Source: Anaerolineaceae bacterium oral taxon 439
GTDB taxonomy: Bacteria > Chloroflexota > Anaerolineae > Anaerolineales > Anaerolineaceae
DNA length: 64,000 bases
Reading direction: 5' to 3'
Assembly (NCBI GenBank): GCA_001717545.1
Contig: CP017039.1
Location: 2,542,001 to 2,606,000 of the forward strand
Under the pieces are notes generated by a model. The model searched no databases. It was given only the letters and a program-made list of their open reading frames with translations, and was not told the origin of the DNA. The translations under genes were made by a program, and so were the position numbers. Positions 55,348-64,000 of the stretch are shown piece by piece (position 1 is the first letter of the stretch; every line of letters starts with the position of its first letter).

Positions 55348-56574
55348 TTACCCGCGAAGATCCGCCGAGAGCGCGTCAAGCTCGGCTTCAAATTTCATTG
55401 CAGTTTTTTCCCGGGAGAAGTCGTTTCGGATCGCTTCTCTCCCGTTCCGCCCCATTCGCCGTCCGCGCTCACGATCGGCCGCCAGTTCGGACGCTGCGTC
55501 GGCCAACGCTTCCGCGCAACCCGGCGATACGAATATGCCGGCGTCATAGCGTTCGACGACGTCCCGGATCACGCCGTCAATCTGGCAGAGGACCGGTTTT
55601 CCAGCCGCCATGAAGTCGAAAACCTTATTCGGATAAGTCGTCGTAAATTCGGGAATTGCCTTTAAAATCGCCAGCCCGGCGTCAGCCGCAGCAATCAGGT
55701 TTTTAATTTCCGCTTTCGAAACCGGCGGAAGGAAGGTCACGTTCGCAAGCTTCAACGCCTCCGACAGCGCGACTAATCGCGCTTTTTCTTTCCCGCTCCC
55801 GACGAAAACGAAACGAATCGCCGCTCCGCGGTCCCTGAGGATCCGCGCGGCGGCCAGCGCAATATCGAGATCGTTCGCCGGCCCGTGCGCCCCGGTATAC
55901 ATGACGACAAATTCGTTCTCCTTCCGCCAGGAAGCGGTTCCAGCCAAGTCTACGTTTTCGTCAGCAGTAAACATCTCCACATCCGCGGCATTCGGGACAA
56001 GCGCCGGCGTTTTCCCGCTCAACCGCTGAACATGCGGAATGAAGCCGGGGGAATTGACAATGATCCTGTCCGCCTTCCGATACAGGAAACGTTCCAGAAG
56101 CCGCGCGCCCCAGATCAGGACAGGATTTTTCAGCACACCCATCCCAATCGCGAAATCAGGCCACAGGTCGCGGATTTCGAGAAGGAACCGCGCCCGTTTC
56201 CGCCGCGCCGCCGCCCAGGCCGAAAGCGCCTGAAACAGGTTCGGGGACGTTCCCCATACGACGTCAACGTCCGCGACCGACAACGCGAGGCGATACGATG
56301 AGAACATGAACGAAAAAAACGCAAACAGCCGCTGAACGAACCCCCGGTGCAGTCCGGATGAAGTCGGAGCGTACAGGATCCGGATTCGATCGACCGTCTC
56401 TTCGCGAGGCGTATCCGTCCCGCGCTTCGCCTCGCCGGTCAGATAGCTGACCGGGGAAGTAATCACCGTGAGCCGGTATCCGCGCCGAATCAGCCAGCGC
56501 GCCAATTCGATATGCCGCGTTCCGCCGGCCTCGCCGGTCGTCACGAACGCCTGATGAATCAACAGAAGATGCAT
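55348..56574 (-). CDS. glycosyltransferase family 4 (WbuB/WcaI-like)
   Basis: A 408-residue GT-B glycosyltransferase. The N-terminal LLIHQAFVTTGEAGGTRHIELARWLIRRGY (by outline) is the WbuB/WcaI-type acceptor domain opening; the C-terminal donor domain has YTGAHGPANDLDIALAAA near 230, FVFVGSGKEK near 255 and the E-x7-E-like region KAIPEFTTTYPNKVFDFMAAGKPV near 305-328. It would add a sugar to a lipid-linked intermediate in exopolysaccharide synthesis. GGAG precedes the start. It is last in an operon with the heparinase-like and bi-domain oxidoreductase genes. Confidence 0.88.
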   Translation of the reverse strand: MHLLLIHQAFVTTGEAGGTRHIELARWLIRRGYRLTVITSPVSYLTGEAKRGTDTPREETVDRIRILYAPTSSGLHRGFVQRLFAFFSFMFSSYRLALSVADVDVVWGTSPNLFQALSAWAAARRKRARFLLEIRDLWPDFAIGMGVLKNPVLIWGARLLERFLYRKADRIIVNSPGFIPHVQRLSGKTPALVPNAADVEMFTADENVDLAGTASWRKENEFVVMYTGAHGPANDLDIALAAARILRDRGAAIRFVFVGSGKEKARLVALSEALKLANVTFLPPVSKAEIKNLIAAADAGLAILKAIPEFTTTYPNKVFDFMAAGKPVLCQIDGVIRDVVERYDAGIFVSPGCAEALADAASELAADRERGRRMGRNGREAIRNDFSREKTAMKFEAELDALSADLRG

Positions 56575-56597
56575 TGTCTTTCTCCGCTTCGACCTCT

Positions 56598-58559
56598 TTA
56601 TCCGTTCTCCCGCCGCGGGCGAACGTCAAGCCGAAAATCCGACCTGAGCGTAAACCTTCCGCTTGCGGCGACCGTGAAGACGAGCGAAACCGCCGGAAGG
56701 AGCGTCGCGTAAACCGGGGAAAACCATCCCATCAGCGCCGCCGCTTCCCATGGGATCGGACGAACGGCGCCAATTTCACGGAAAACCTTCCCTCCACGAA
56801 GAAGCGTCGCCCCAATTCCCAAAACGCGCTCGCCCTCGACGCAGAGACAAAGAGAAAACGCCGCGAATCGCGCACGGATTTTCCCGTTCTCGATCAGGAA
56901 CTCCACCGGCGCTTCGGGTAAAAGCCAATTGATCCGCGCGGTCCGTACGGCGTTCGAATCCGAACGGACACTGTCTTCGACGAGCCAGCCCGTATCGGCG
57001 CGGCTGAGCCGCCGCTTCGCCGTCGCGCCCATGGAACGATACGCGAAATGCTCCGCCATGACGGTCGCGGTTCCGGCTTCTAAAATCCGCGCCGAACGCC
57101 AGTCCAGCCAAAGGAATTTCCCCGCGTCGGTCATCGGCTCGATATCGTCGATCACGAGTCCGTTATGCAGCGAGGCAAGCTTCAAGCGGTTCTCAAAACC
57201 CGCCGCGCCGTTATAGCGGTAGGTCCCGGGGTCCAGAACGATCGGCTTTCCCTGCGCCCAGATGGATACGTGAAGCTGGTCAGACTGCGCCGGGCGATCG
57301 CGTCGAAAGGCTACCGCGCGTAAACTCGCCCATCCGTCCGCCCGCTCCAGCCTTAACGCCGTCCGATCCAGATAAGAAACCGGGAATTCAACGCCGATCA
57401 GGCTTTCAGGGAGCGGCTGCGCCCGGAGCCAGACGCCCAGCTCGTCCCATGGACCGGGGGCGAAAAAAGGCCGACCGAAAAAAACCCGCGCGCAGGCCTG
57501 AAGCGTCGGACGGTAATCGCCGAACGGGGAACCAAACGCAAAAAGCAGCGCGCCATCGTTATGACCCACGTTATTCGCGCCTCCGGACCATGAATCGACC
57601 TCGGCGGACAGTTTTCGGATCGACCGCCGCAGCGGCAAAATCAATTCCATCGGCCAGGTCATGCCGCGCTGCTGCAGCAGGAAATTCACCCAGAGGACCA
57701 GTTGAAGCGCGAAACGATGATAATTCGCGCTGTATTGAACGTATTCGCCGTCGGGAAGGAGCTGCGCCTTGAGGGCGGATTGAAAATCGCGCCAGCCGGT
57801 TCGGAAATAGCGCTCGCTTCGGCTCCCGTCCGGGAAAATCGCGCCGGCGGTCATCAGCCCCGCCGCTTCCGAGAGCCAGTGGTTATTATTCTGCGCAATT
57901 GCGTAATCGCGCGTCGTCAGGATCCGTTCCGCCGTGCAGCGCGCCATTCGTTCCAGAACCGGATCGGGGAAAGGCTCCCGCCCTGCGCTGAAAACTGAAA
58001 CCGTCAGCGCAACCTGGATCAGGCGCAGCGCGGTTTCCTGCGCCGAAAGCGCCTGAATTCCGTTAAACGGCGGATTTCCTTGAAGGAATCCGTTCAGGAT
58101 CGCTCCGAACGCCGTCGGATAACGAACGTCAGACGTCAGCGTCCATCCGCGCGCTAAATCTTCCGCCCAGCTGAACCGCGCGGCTTCCCAAAGATCCTTG
58201 ACGTCGCCGTCCCGCGGCGCCTGAACCCGGCTCCAATGTTGATCGGGGCAAAACACGGAAAAAAGCAGCGGCGTCCGCGCCCCGGTCCGATAGGGCCGAT
58301 AAAAGCCGGCGGCGATTTCGTCAGCCGAATCGATCGCGCGCGCCCGATTCGGACTCGCGAGCGCTCGAATCGCGGAAAAATCGAAACCAGCGAGCGGAAC
58401 AAACCGAGCCGCGCCAAGCGAAGAATCGATCGCTTTCCCGGCTCGCTCCTCACGAAGCCGCGCCAGCCCGCTCCACAGCGTCAGGCGGTAGCGAAAATAA
58501 TGAAAAAGCTTTCGCGACCCAAGCGCGCAAAGGATTTTTACCCCGGTCCGAAGATTCAT
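56598..58559 (-). CDS. heparinase II/III family polysaccharide lyase-like protein
   Basis: A 653-residue protein with an N-terminal alpha/alpha toroid and a C-terminal beta-sandwich. AQNNNHWLSEAAGL near 222-235 and YVQYSANYHRFALQL near 272-286 (Asn, His, Tyr catalytic candidates) are the lyase-core motifs; the C-terminal HVSIWAQGKPIVLDPGTYRYNG (by outline, about 430-450) is the heparinase II/III-like sandwich, PF07940. No signal peptide is obvious, and the start overlaps the stop of the preceding gene (ATGA). In such clusters the protein is thought to cut or edit uronic-acid-containing exopolysaccharide; that role is inference here. Confidence 0.85.
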   Translation of the reverse strand: MNLRTGVKILCALGSRKLFHYFRYRLTLWSGLARLREERAGKAIDSSLGAARFVPLAGFDFSAIRALASPNRARAIDSADEIAAGFYRPYRTGARTPLLFSVFCPDQHWSRVQAPRDGDVKDLWEAARFSWAEDLARGWTLTSDVRYPTAFGAILNGFLQGNPPFNGIQALSAQETALRLIQVALTVSVFSAGREPFPDPVLERMARCTAERILTTRDYAIAQNNNHWLSEAAGLMTAGAIFPDGSRSERYFRTGWRDFQSALKAQLLPDGEYVQYSANYHRFALQLVLWVNFLLQQRGMTWPMELILPLRRSIRKLSAEVDSWSGGANNVGHNDGALLFAFGSPFGDYRPTLQACARVFFGRPFFAPGPWDELGVWLRAQPLPESLIGVEFPVSYLDRTALRLERADGWASLRAVAFRRDRPAQSDQLHVSIWAQGKPIVLDPGTYRYNGAAGFENRLKLASLHNGLVIDDIEPMTDAGKFLWLDWRSARILEAGTATVMAEHFAYRSMGATAKRRLSRADTGWLVEDSVRSDSNAVRTARINWLLPEAPVEFLIENGKIRARFAAFSLCLCVEGERVLGIGATLLRGGKVFREIGAVRPIPWEAAALMGWFSPVYATLLPAVSLVFTVAASGRFTLRSDFRLDVRPRRENG

Positions 58560-60751
58560 TCGCCGCCGTTCAGGCTAATTTCCGAAAGACTTTCGACCGC
58601 CGGAACCTGAATACCGTCTTTTTGACGGATCGATTCAACCGCCGCAAAGCTCGCGAGCGACGCCGTGAAGATTTCGTCCAGCGGAATCGGCGCTGCCCCG
58701 CCGTTCACAGCCGCATCGACGAACGCTTTCCAGGAACGGCTATGCCCTTTGTCCATCCGGAGCCCAGCTTTCGTTTTTTTCATCTCGCCAGCGTTCCAGG
58801 TATCCAATTCACGGAAATCGCTGAGAATCGCGATTCGCCCGCCGCTGAAAGCCTCGATCCGCTCTTTCATGCAGGATCGGTCGCCGTTGGCCAGGTACTG
58901 AATCGTTCCAAACGATCCGTCGGCGAGCGCGATTTGAATCGCGGCGTTATCGTCCTGATAACGCCCTGAATTCGGAAGCGCCAGAGCCTGAACCGAGAGC
59001 GGAAGCGCCCCGGTCAGGTAAGTCAGGAAATCGATCATGTGGCAGGCTTCGCCGATAATCCGCCCGCCGCCAATTTCCGGGTCCTGCGTCCAGTGATTCC
59101 CCGGGAGAAAACCGGCGTTGACGATATAGTTGATCGCCAGCGGTTCGCCGCTTTCAGCCAGAAACGATTTCATTTTTTCAGCCAGCGGCGCAAAGCGGCG
59201 ATTATATCCGACCATGAGAAGCTGGTCCGGATTCTGCGCCGCCGCCAGGTACACGGAACGCAGTTCGTCGATCGTCAGCGCCAGCGGCTTTTCACAGTAA
59301 ACATGTTTTCCGGCGTTCAGCGCGCGCACCGTCAATCCGCTATGCGCATGATGACGCGTGAGGATCACGACCGCGTTAACGTCCGGATCCTGAATCACGG
59401 CGTCAGCGTCCGCGGCGACCTTTGAAAAACCGAATTTCTCGCCGGCCTCCCGCGCCGTTCCTCCGCGTTCCGACGCGATCGACGTCAGCGTCACCGGCGC
59501 GCCCTCGAGCCGCATCATCGGCAAAAAGGTCGCGTTTGCATAATTGCCGGCCCCGATCACGCCGACCGAAACCGGACCTGGCGCGATATCCGAACGGAGC
59601 GCGACCGCCTCCGCCGCGCCCGGCTCCTTCGCCGTCGGCTCATATTGAAGAAGGACGCCCAAATACGGTTCGCCGCTCTTTCCTTTAATAAGATCATACG
59701 CACGGACGCCCTCCTCGATCGGGATGCGATGCGAAATGAGCGGTTCGGTTCGAACCGCGCCGCGCGCGAGGAGCGAAACGAAACTTTCCATGTTCCGGCC
59801 TTCCGTCCAGCGAACGTACCCGATCGGATAATCCTGCCCCTTTTCCTCATACGCGGCGTCGTACCGGCCCGGACCGTAGGAACGCGAAACGGTAAAACGG
59901 ATTTCCTTTTCATAGTAAATCTTCCGCGGAATATTCAGCCCGACCGCGCCGATCGAAACGACCGTCCCGCGATCCCGGCAGAGTTCCCCCGCCAGCGCGA
60001 TCAGGTCACTTTCCTTCGACCCGGCGCAGATCAGCACATGATCAAAACCGCGCGCGCCGACGAGCTCCGCCGCTTTCGCTTTCACTGCGTCATTATGGCA
60101 GGCGTCCGCACCCAACTCTTTCGCCAGCGCGATTCGCGCTTCAGAGATATCGATCCCCAGCGTCACGCAGCCGGCCGCTTTGGCAATCTGAACCGTTAAC
60201 AGGCCGAGCAGCCCCAGCCCGATCACCAGAACCGATTCGTCGAGCCTTGCCTCCGACAGCCGGAAGCCATGCATCGCGACCGCGCCCAACGTCGTAAACG
60301 CCGCCGCTTCGTCCGAAACGGTATCGGGAAGCTTTACGAGTAAATTTTTCGGAACGAGTTCGTATTCCGCGTGAACCGCGTAAGATCCCCCGCCGCAGGC
60401 AACCCGATCGCCGACACTGAACCCTTTCAGCTCAGGCCCGACGGCGACGATCACGCCCGCCGATGAATATCCGGGGAACATCGGCTGATCCAGACGGTTA
60501 AACGCTGATTCGAGCGTTGGAAGCAGGCCCTCGCGTTTCGTTTTCTCCAGAACCTGTTTTACGAGGTCCGGACGCGCGATCGCTTTTGCGGCCAGATTTT
60601 TCTCGGCAAATTCAGACGTCGTTCGTTCCGTCCCAGCGGACACGAGCGAGAACGTCGTCCTCACCAAAGCGAAACCCTTTCCCGGACGCGGAATCGGTAC
60701 GTCCTTGACAAGAATAGAACCGCTGCGCATGTTTTGAATGAGTTGTTTCAT
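58556..60751 (-). CDS. bi-domain oxidoreductase (zinc alcohol dehydrogenase + Gfo/Idh/MocA)
   Basis: A 731-residue fusion. Residues 1-360 are a medium-chain, zinc-type dehydrogenase: GYSSAGVIVAVG near 93-105, FTTLGAVAMHGFR near 152, VIGLGLLGLLTVQIAKAAGC near 175-194 (Rossmann). Residues about 385-731 are a Gfo/Idh/MocA oxidoreductase: VGVIGAGNYANATFLP (Rossmann), GKHVYCEKPLALT (catalytic Lys), and EACHMIDFLTYLTGALP. Fusions of this type occur in exopolysaccharide clusters and are expected to oxidise or epimerise a sugar nucleotide. The start follows CGGAG. It is first in the operon and overlaps the heparinase-like gene by ATGA. Confidence 0.92.
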   Translation of the reverse strand: MKQLIQNMRSGSILVKDVPIPRPGKGFALVRTTFSLVSAGTERTTSEFAEKNLAAKAIARPDLVKQVLEKTKREGLLPTLESAFNRLDQPMFPGYSSAGVIVAVGPELKGFSVGDRVACGGGSYAVHAEYELVPKNLLVKLPDTVSDEAAAFTTLGAVAMHGFRLSEARLDESVLVIGLGLLGLLTVQIAKAAGCVTLGIDISEARIALAKELGADACHNDAVKAKAAELVGARGFDHVLICAGSKESDLIALAGELCRDRGTVVSIGAVGLNIPRKIYYEKEIRFTVSRSYGPGRYDAAYEEKGQDYPIGYVRWTEGRNMESFVSLLARGAVRTEPLISHRIPIEEGVRAYDLIKGKSGEPYLGVLLQYEPTAKEPGAAEAVALRSDIAPGPVSVGVIGAGNYANATFLPMMRLEGAPVTLTSIASERGGTAREAGEKFGFSKVAADADAVIQDPDVNAVVILTRHHAHSGLTVRALNAGKHVYCEKPLALTIDELRSVYLAAAQNPDQLLMVGYNRRFAPLAEKMKSFLAESGEPLAINYIVNAGFLPGNHWTQDPEIGGGRIIGEACHMIDFLTYLTGALPLSVQALALPNSGRYQDDNAAIQIALADGSFGTIQYLANGDRSCMKERIEAFSGGRIAILSDFRELDTWNAGEMKKTKAGLRMDKGHSRSWKAFVDAAVNGGAAPIPLDEIFTASLASFAAVESIRQKDGIQVPAVESLSEISLNGGE

Positions 60752-60800
60752 GAAAGCTCCGTTTCCGTTCGAAAATCAGGCAACCCGATTCCACGATCCA

Positions 60801-62150
60801 TCAGCTCCCAAACCGCGCTCCGCTCATGACGCCAGGAAGCGGGAGCCGAAGCCCTGAGATGATCCATCGCTGGGAATAGTTCCTGAAAATTCCGAAAATA
60901 ATCAAAAAGAGCAGCACCGCGCAAATAATCAGCGCTGCCAGAAACCAGATATCCTCGATCTTTCGTTTCGGACTTTCCGAAGGCGGCGGTCCCGGAATTT
61001 CAGGATCATCGCCCGTCGTCTGGTCATACTGATCGCGCATCGTCGTCAGCCAGCTCGCCTCTGGATTCAGCGTCTTTGTCGGCGAAATTTCCGTCGCCCG
61101 GAGCCGATAACGCTCCGTCATTCCGAAAATCGAGAGATCGCCGCTCGGGCGCGAATTCAGGATGAGCTTCTGGACATTTTCCGATTCATAAAGCGCGTCC
61201 GGCTTCGTCAGCGCGGCGATAAACTCCGCGATCGAGGCGAAGCGAAAAACGATCCTCGGCGACAACGCGCGCATGATTGCGTAATCGGCGTTATTCGGAA
61301 GCTGGCAGCCCAGCTGCGCAGGGGAACGCAGCTCGTCGTTCATCGCCCGCGTCGGCGCGTCGAGCGGGGTAATTCCGGTAATCGCCCGATAAATCGTCGC
61401 TCCCATCGCGTAAACGTCGCTCCAGGGCCCCTGAGCCGCCTGGCTGGTATACTGCTCCATCGGAGCGTACCCAGGCTTGACGATCGTTCGGACGCTCTTC
61501 GTCTCATCCTCGCGGCGAAAACGCGCCGCGCCGAAATCGATCAGCTTCGCAACGCCATCCGACGTGATAAAAATGTTATCCGGCGCGATATCGCGATGAA
61601 GCATGCCTTCATGATGGACCGTGTCAAGCGCTTCCATTGTCGGCAGCAACAGCGTCAACGCTTCCTGAAACGAGATCCGCCCGCCGCGAATCGCTAAATA
61701 ATCCTTCAGCGAGTTTCCTTCAAGGAATTCCATCACGAAATAACCGGTATTATTCTCAAAGAAAAACGAAATAACGTCGACGATATTTGGCTGACCGCTG
61801 AGTCGGGAAAGAATCTGCGCTTCCTTATTAAAAAGCTCCAGCCCGCGTCGGAAGAACGCGCCGTTATCCGGGTTTGTCGGCTGAACGCGGCTCCCGGCCC
61901 GAAGAACCGAACCGCTCGGGAAGTATTCTTTAATCGCGATACGGCGTTTGGAATGCAGCTCGTATCCCAGATAGGTAATTCCGAAGCCACCCTGACCAAG
62001 GACCCTGCCGACGAAAAACCCGTCGTGAAGGATCGTTCCCAGCGGAAGCGCCATTCCGCGGTCCCCTTCCGCCGCGTTATCATAACCGCAGACCGGACAC
62101 GGATTCGCCCCGTTTATTCCGGAAAAGCAATTATAACAAGTCTGCCCCAT
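60801..62150 (-). CDS. serine/threonine protein kinase with N-terminal zinc ribbon
   Basis: A 449-residue Hanks-type kinase. Residues 1-22 form a zinc ribbon (Cys5, Cys8, Cys18, Cys21). The kinase domain has the glycine loop GQGGFG (52-57), Lys74 in AIKEY, the HRD loop in LHRDIAPDN near 185, and DFG in IDFGAAR near 207, so it looks active. Next come a Ser/Thr/Pro-rich stretch (about 335-400) and one membrane helix (about 403-425), leaving a short outside tail. The ATG at 62150 is used because it puts the zinc ribbon at the N-terminus; an in-frame TTG at 62174 is possible. TAAAAT on the minus strand near 62200 may be the -10. It stands alone between the exopolysaccharide operon and enolase. 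Confidence 0.93.
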   Translation of the reverse strand: MGQTCYNCFSGINGANPCPVCGYDNAAEGDRGMALPLGTILHDGFFVGRVLGQGGFGITYLGYELHSKRRIAIKEYFPSGSVLRAGSRVQPTNPDNGAFFRRGLELFNKEAQILSRLSGQPNIVDVISFFFENNTGYFVMEFLEGNSLKDYLAIRGGRISFQEALTLLLPTMEALDTVHHEGMLHRDIAPDNIFITSDGVAKLIDFGAARFRREDETKSVRTIVKPGYAPMEQYTSQAAQGPWSDVYAMGATIYRAITGITPLDAPTRAMNDELRSPAQLGCQLPNNADYAIMRALSPRIVFRFASIAEFIAALTKPDALYESENVQKLILNSRPSGDLSIFGMTERYRLRATEISPTKTLNPEASWLTTMRDQYDQTTGDDPEIPGPPPSESPKRKIEDIWFLAALIICAVLLFLIIFGIFRNYSQRWIISGLRLPLPGVMSGARFGS

Positions 62151-62306
62151 CAGTCCCCGCGTTCCTTCCTTCAATACCCTCTCATGCTAATTTTATCATT
62201 GCAGAATACGTTCCAAGCGGAGGCTGCCTGAAATCTCGGCGTCCGGAGTTTCCGGCAATGTACCAAAGGCCAGCCGGGAGTTGGCTCGCAGCGGCAATAA
62301 ATCGAC

Positions 62307-62312
62307 TATAAT
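62307..62312 (+). promoter_or_regulatory. -10 element of the enolase gene
   Basis: TATAAT 49 bases before the start at 62361; TTGGCT at 62281-62286 is 20 bases upstream, too far for a good -35. Confidence 0.45.
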
Positions 62313-62315
62313 TGA

Positions 62316-63662
<1,347 letters not shown>

Positions 63663-63734
63663 ATCCGCCATGCGCGGGCGCAGCGCGGCCATCGTAAAAT
63701 GTCTCGCGCTGAATTAAAAATTCGTTTGAAATTG

Positions 63735-63784
63735 CTGGCGAATCCCGTTCTATTGTTGAGCGGCGATTCGCCAGTTTATTTTAT
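63735..63784 (+). terminator. enolase terminator
   Basis: CTGGCGAATC (63735-63744) and GATTCGCCAG (63765-63774) form a perfect 10-bp stem with a 20-base loop, followed by TTTATTTTAT. Confidence 0.8.
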
Positions 63785-64000
63785 ATCATTTTATTTCCAT
63801 TATATGCGGTTGATTTAATGAACTGCGATTTTATCGGTCGCTGTTTTCCCGGCCAAATCAATAACTTCGGAGCATAATTCCCAGCGAAAGACTATGAGAT
63901 ATATGGGATAGTTTTTACAGAGATAGACGGGGACAGCAACCCGCATCAGAAACCTTAATAATATAAAAGAAAGACCGAAGATATTATTTACAATTCACCG
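63785..64000. other. AT-rich region without a recognisable gene
   Basis: The last 216 bases are clearly more AT-rich than the rest and contain no open frame of note, no RNA signature and no inverted repeat with a T tract. A promoter for the next gene beyond the window could lie here. Confidence 0.6.

Overview
The window is a chromosomal segment of roughly 54-56% GC carrying about 50 protein genes and no rRNA, tRNA, CRISPR array or insertion sequence that I can recognise. Several things suggest an anaerobic member of the Chloroflexota, most likely class Anaerolineae: an oxygen-sensitive class III ribonucleotide reductase (nrdDG), Thr/Pro-rich linkers in surface proteins, an NBR1-like Ig-fold surface protein, heparinase and bi-domain oxidoreductase exopolysaccharide genes, a Ser/Thr kinase with an N-terminal zinc ribbon, and rpoB standing apart from rpoC. 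This placement is inferred from gene content, not from a phylogeny.

Layout. 1-9.1 kb: partial aldo/keto reductase, secreted 5'-nucleotidase, acyl-CoA carboxyltransferase, monocistronic rpoB and a convergent NAD-dependent epimerase. 9.2-12.4 kb: nrdG-nrdD on the minus strand behind a consensus promoter, a cobalamin riboswitch and an intrinsic terminator. 12.5-18 kb: an operon for a ferric/sugar-phosphate type (AfuABC-like) ABC importer plus a class II aldolase, with a palindromic operator candidate over the promoter. 18.2-21.8 kb: argGH behind a leader that encodes an arginine-rich peptide followed by a terminator. 21.8-25.7 kb: a MATE exporter and recX-rny. 26-31 kb: an internally duplicated protein of unknown function, a golvesin-like membrane protein and a GT39-like membrane glycosyltransferase. 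30.8-34.4 kb: malic enzyme, two small membrane proteins, a PfkB-like kinase and a YtxH-like protein. 34.4-40.8 kb: a polysaccharide polymerase/chain-length/metalloprotease operon with ATGA overlaps, and a KimA-type potassium transporter. 40.8-44.1 kb: a phenylalanine-rich leader peptide with its terminator, two paralogous TrpX-family binding proteins, and ribonuclease Z. 44.2-50.6 kb: a YoeB toxin-antitoxin pair, a second MATE exporter and surface proteins of unknown function. 50.8-55.2 kb: two polar amino-acid binding proteins, a DDAH-family amidinotransferase-fold enzyme, and an amino-acid ABC permease and ATPase. 55.3-60.8 kb: an exopolysaccharide operon. 60.8-63.7 kb: a Ser/Thr kinase and enolase.

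The strongest theme is RNA-level control of metabolism. Three operons carry cis-acting 5' leaders ending in intrinsic terminators: a cobalamin riboswitch before the B12-independent reductase, and two leaders with the layout of ribosome-mediated attenuators (Arg for argGH, Phe for a TrpX-family transporter). In both attenuators a segment next to or overlapping the leader stop codon can pair with the terminator, so the base pairing supports the model as well as the peptide composition. The two attenuator terminators share the stem core CCTCCTG/CAGGAGG. Several -10 boxes lie 6-8 bases before an ATG, including those of both leader peptides, which points to leaderless transcripts.
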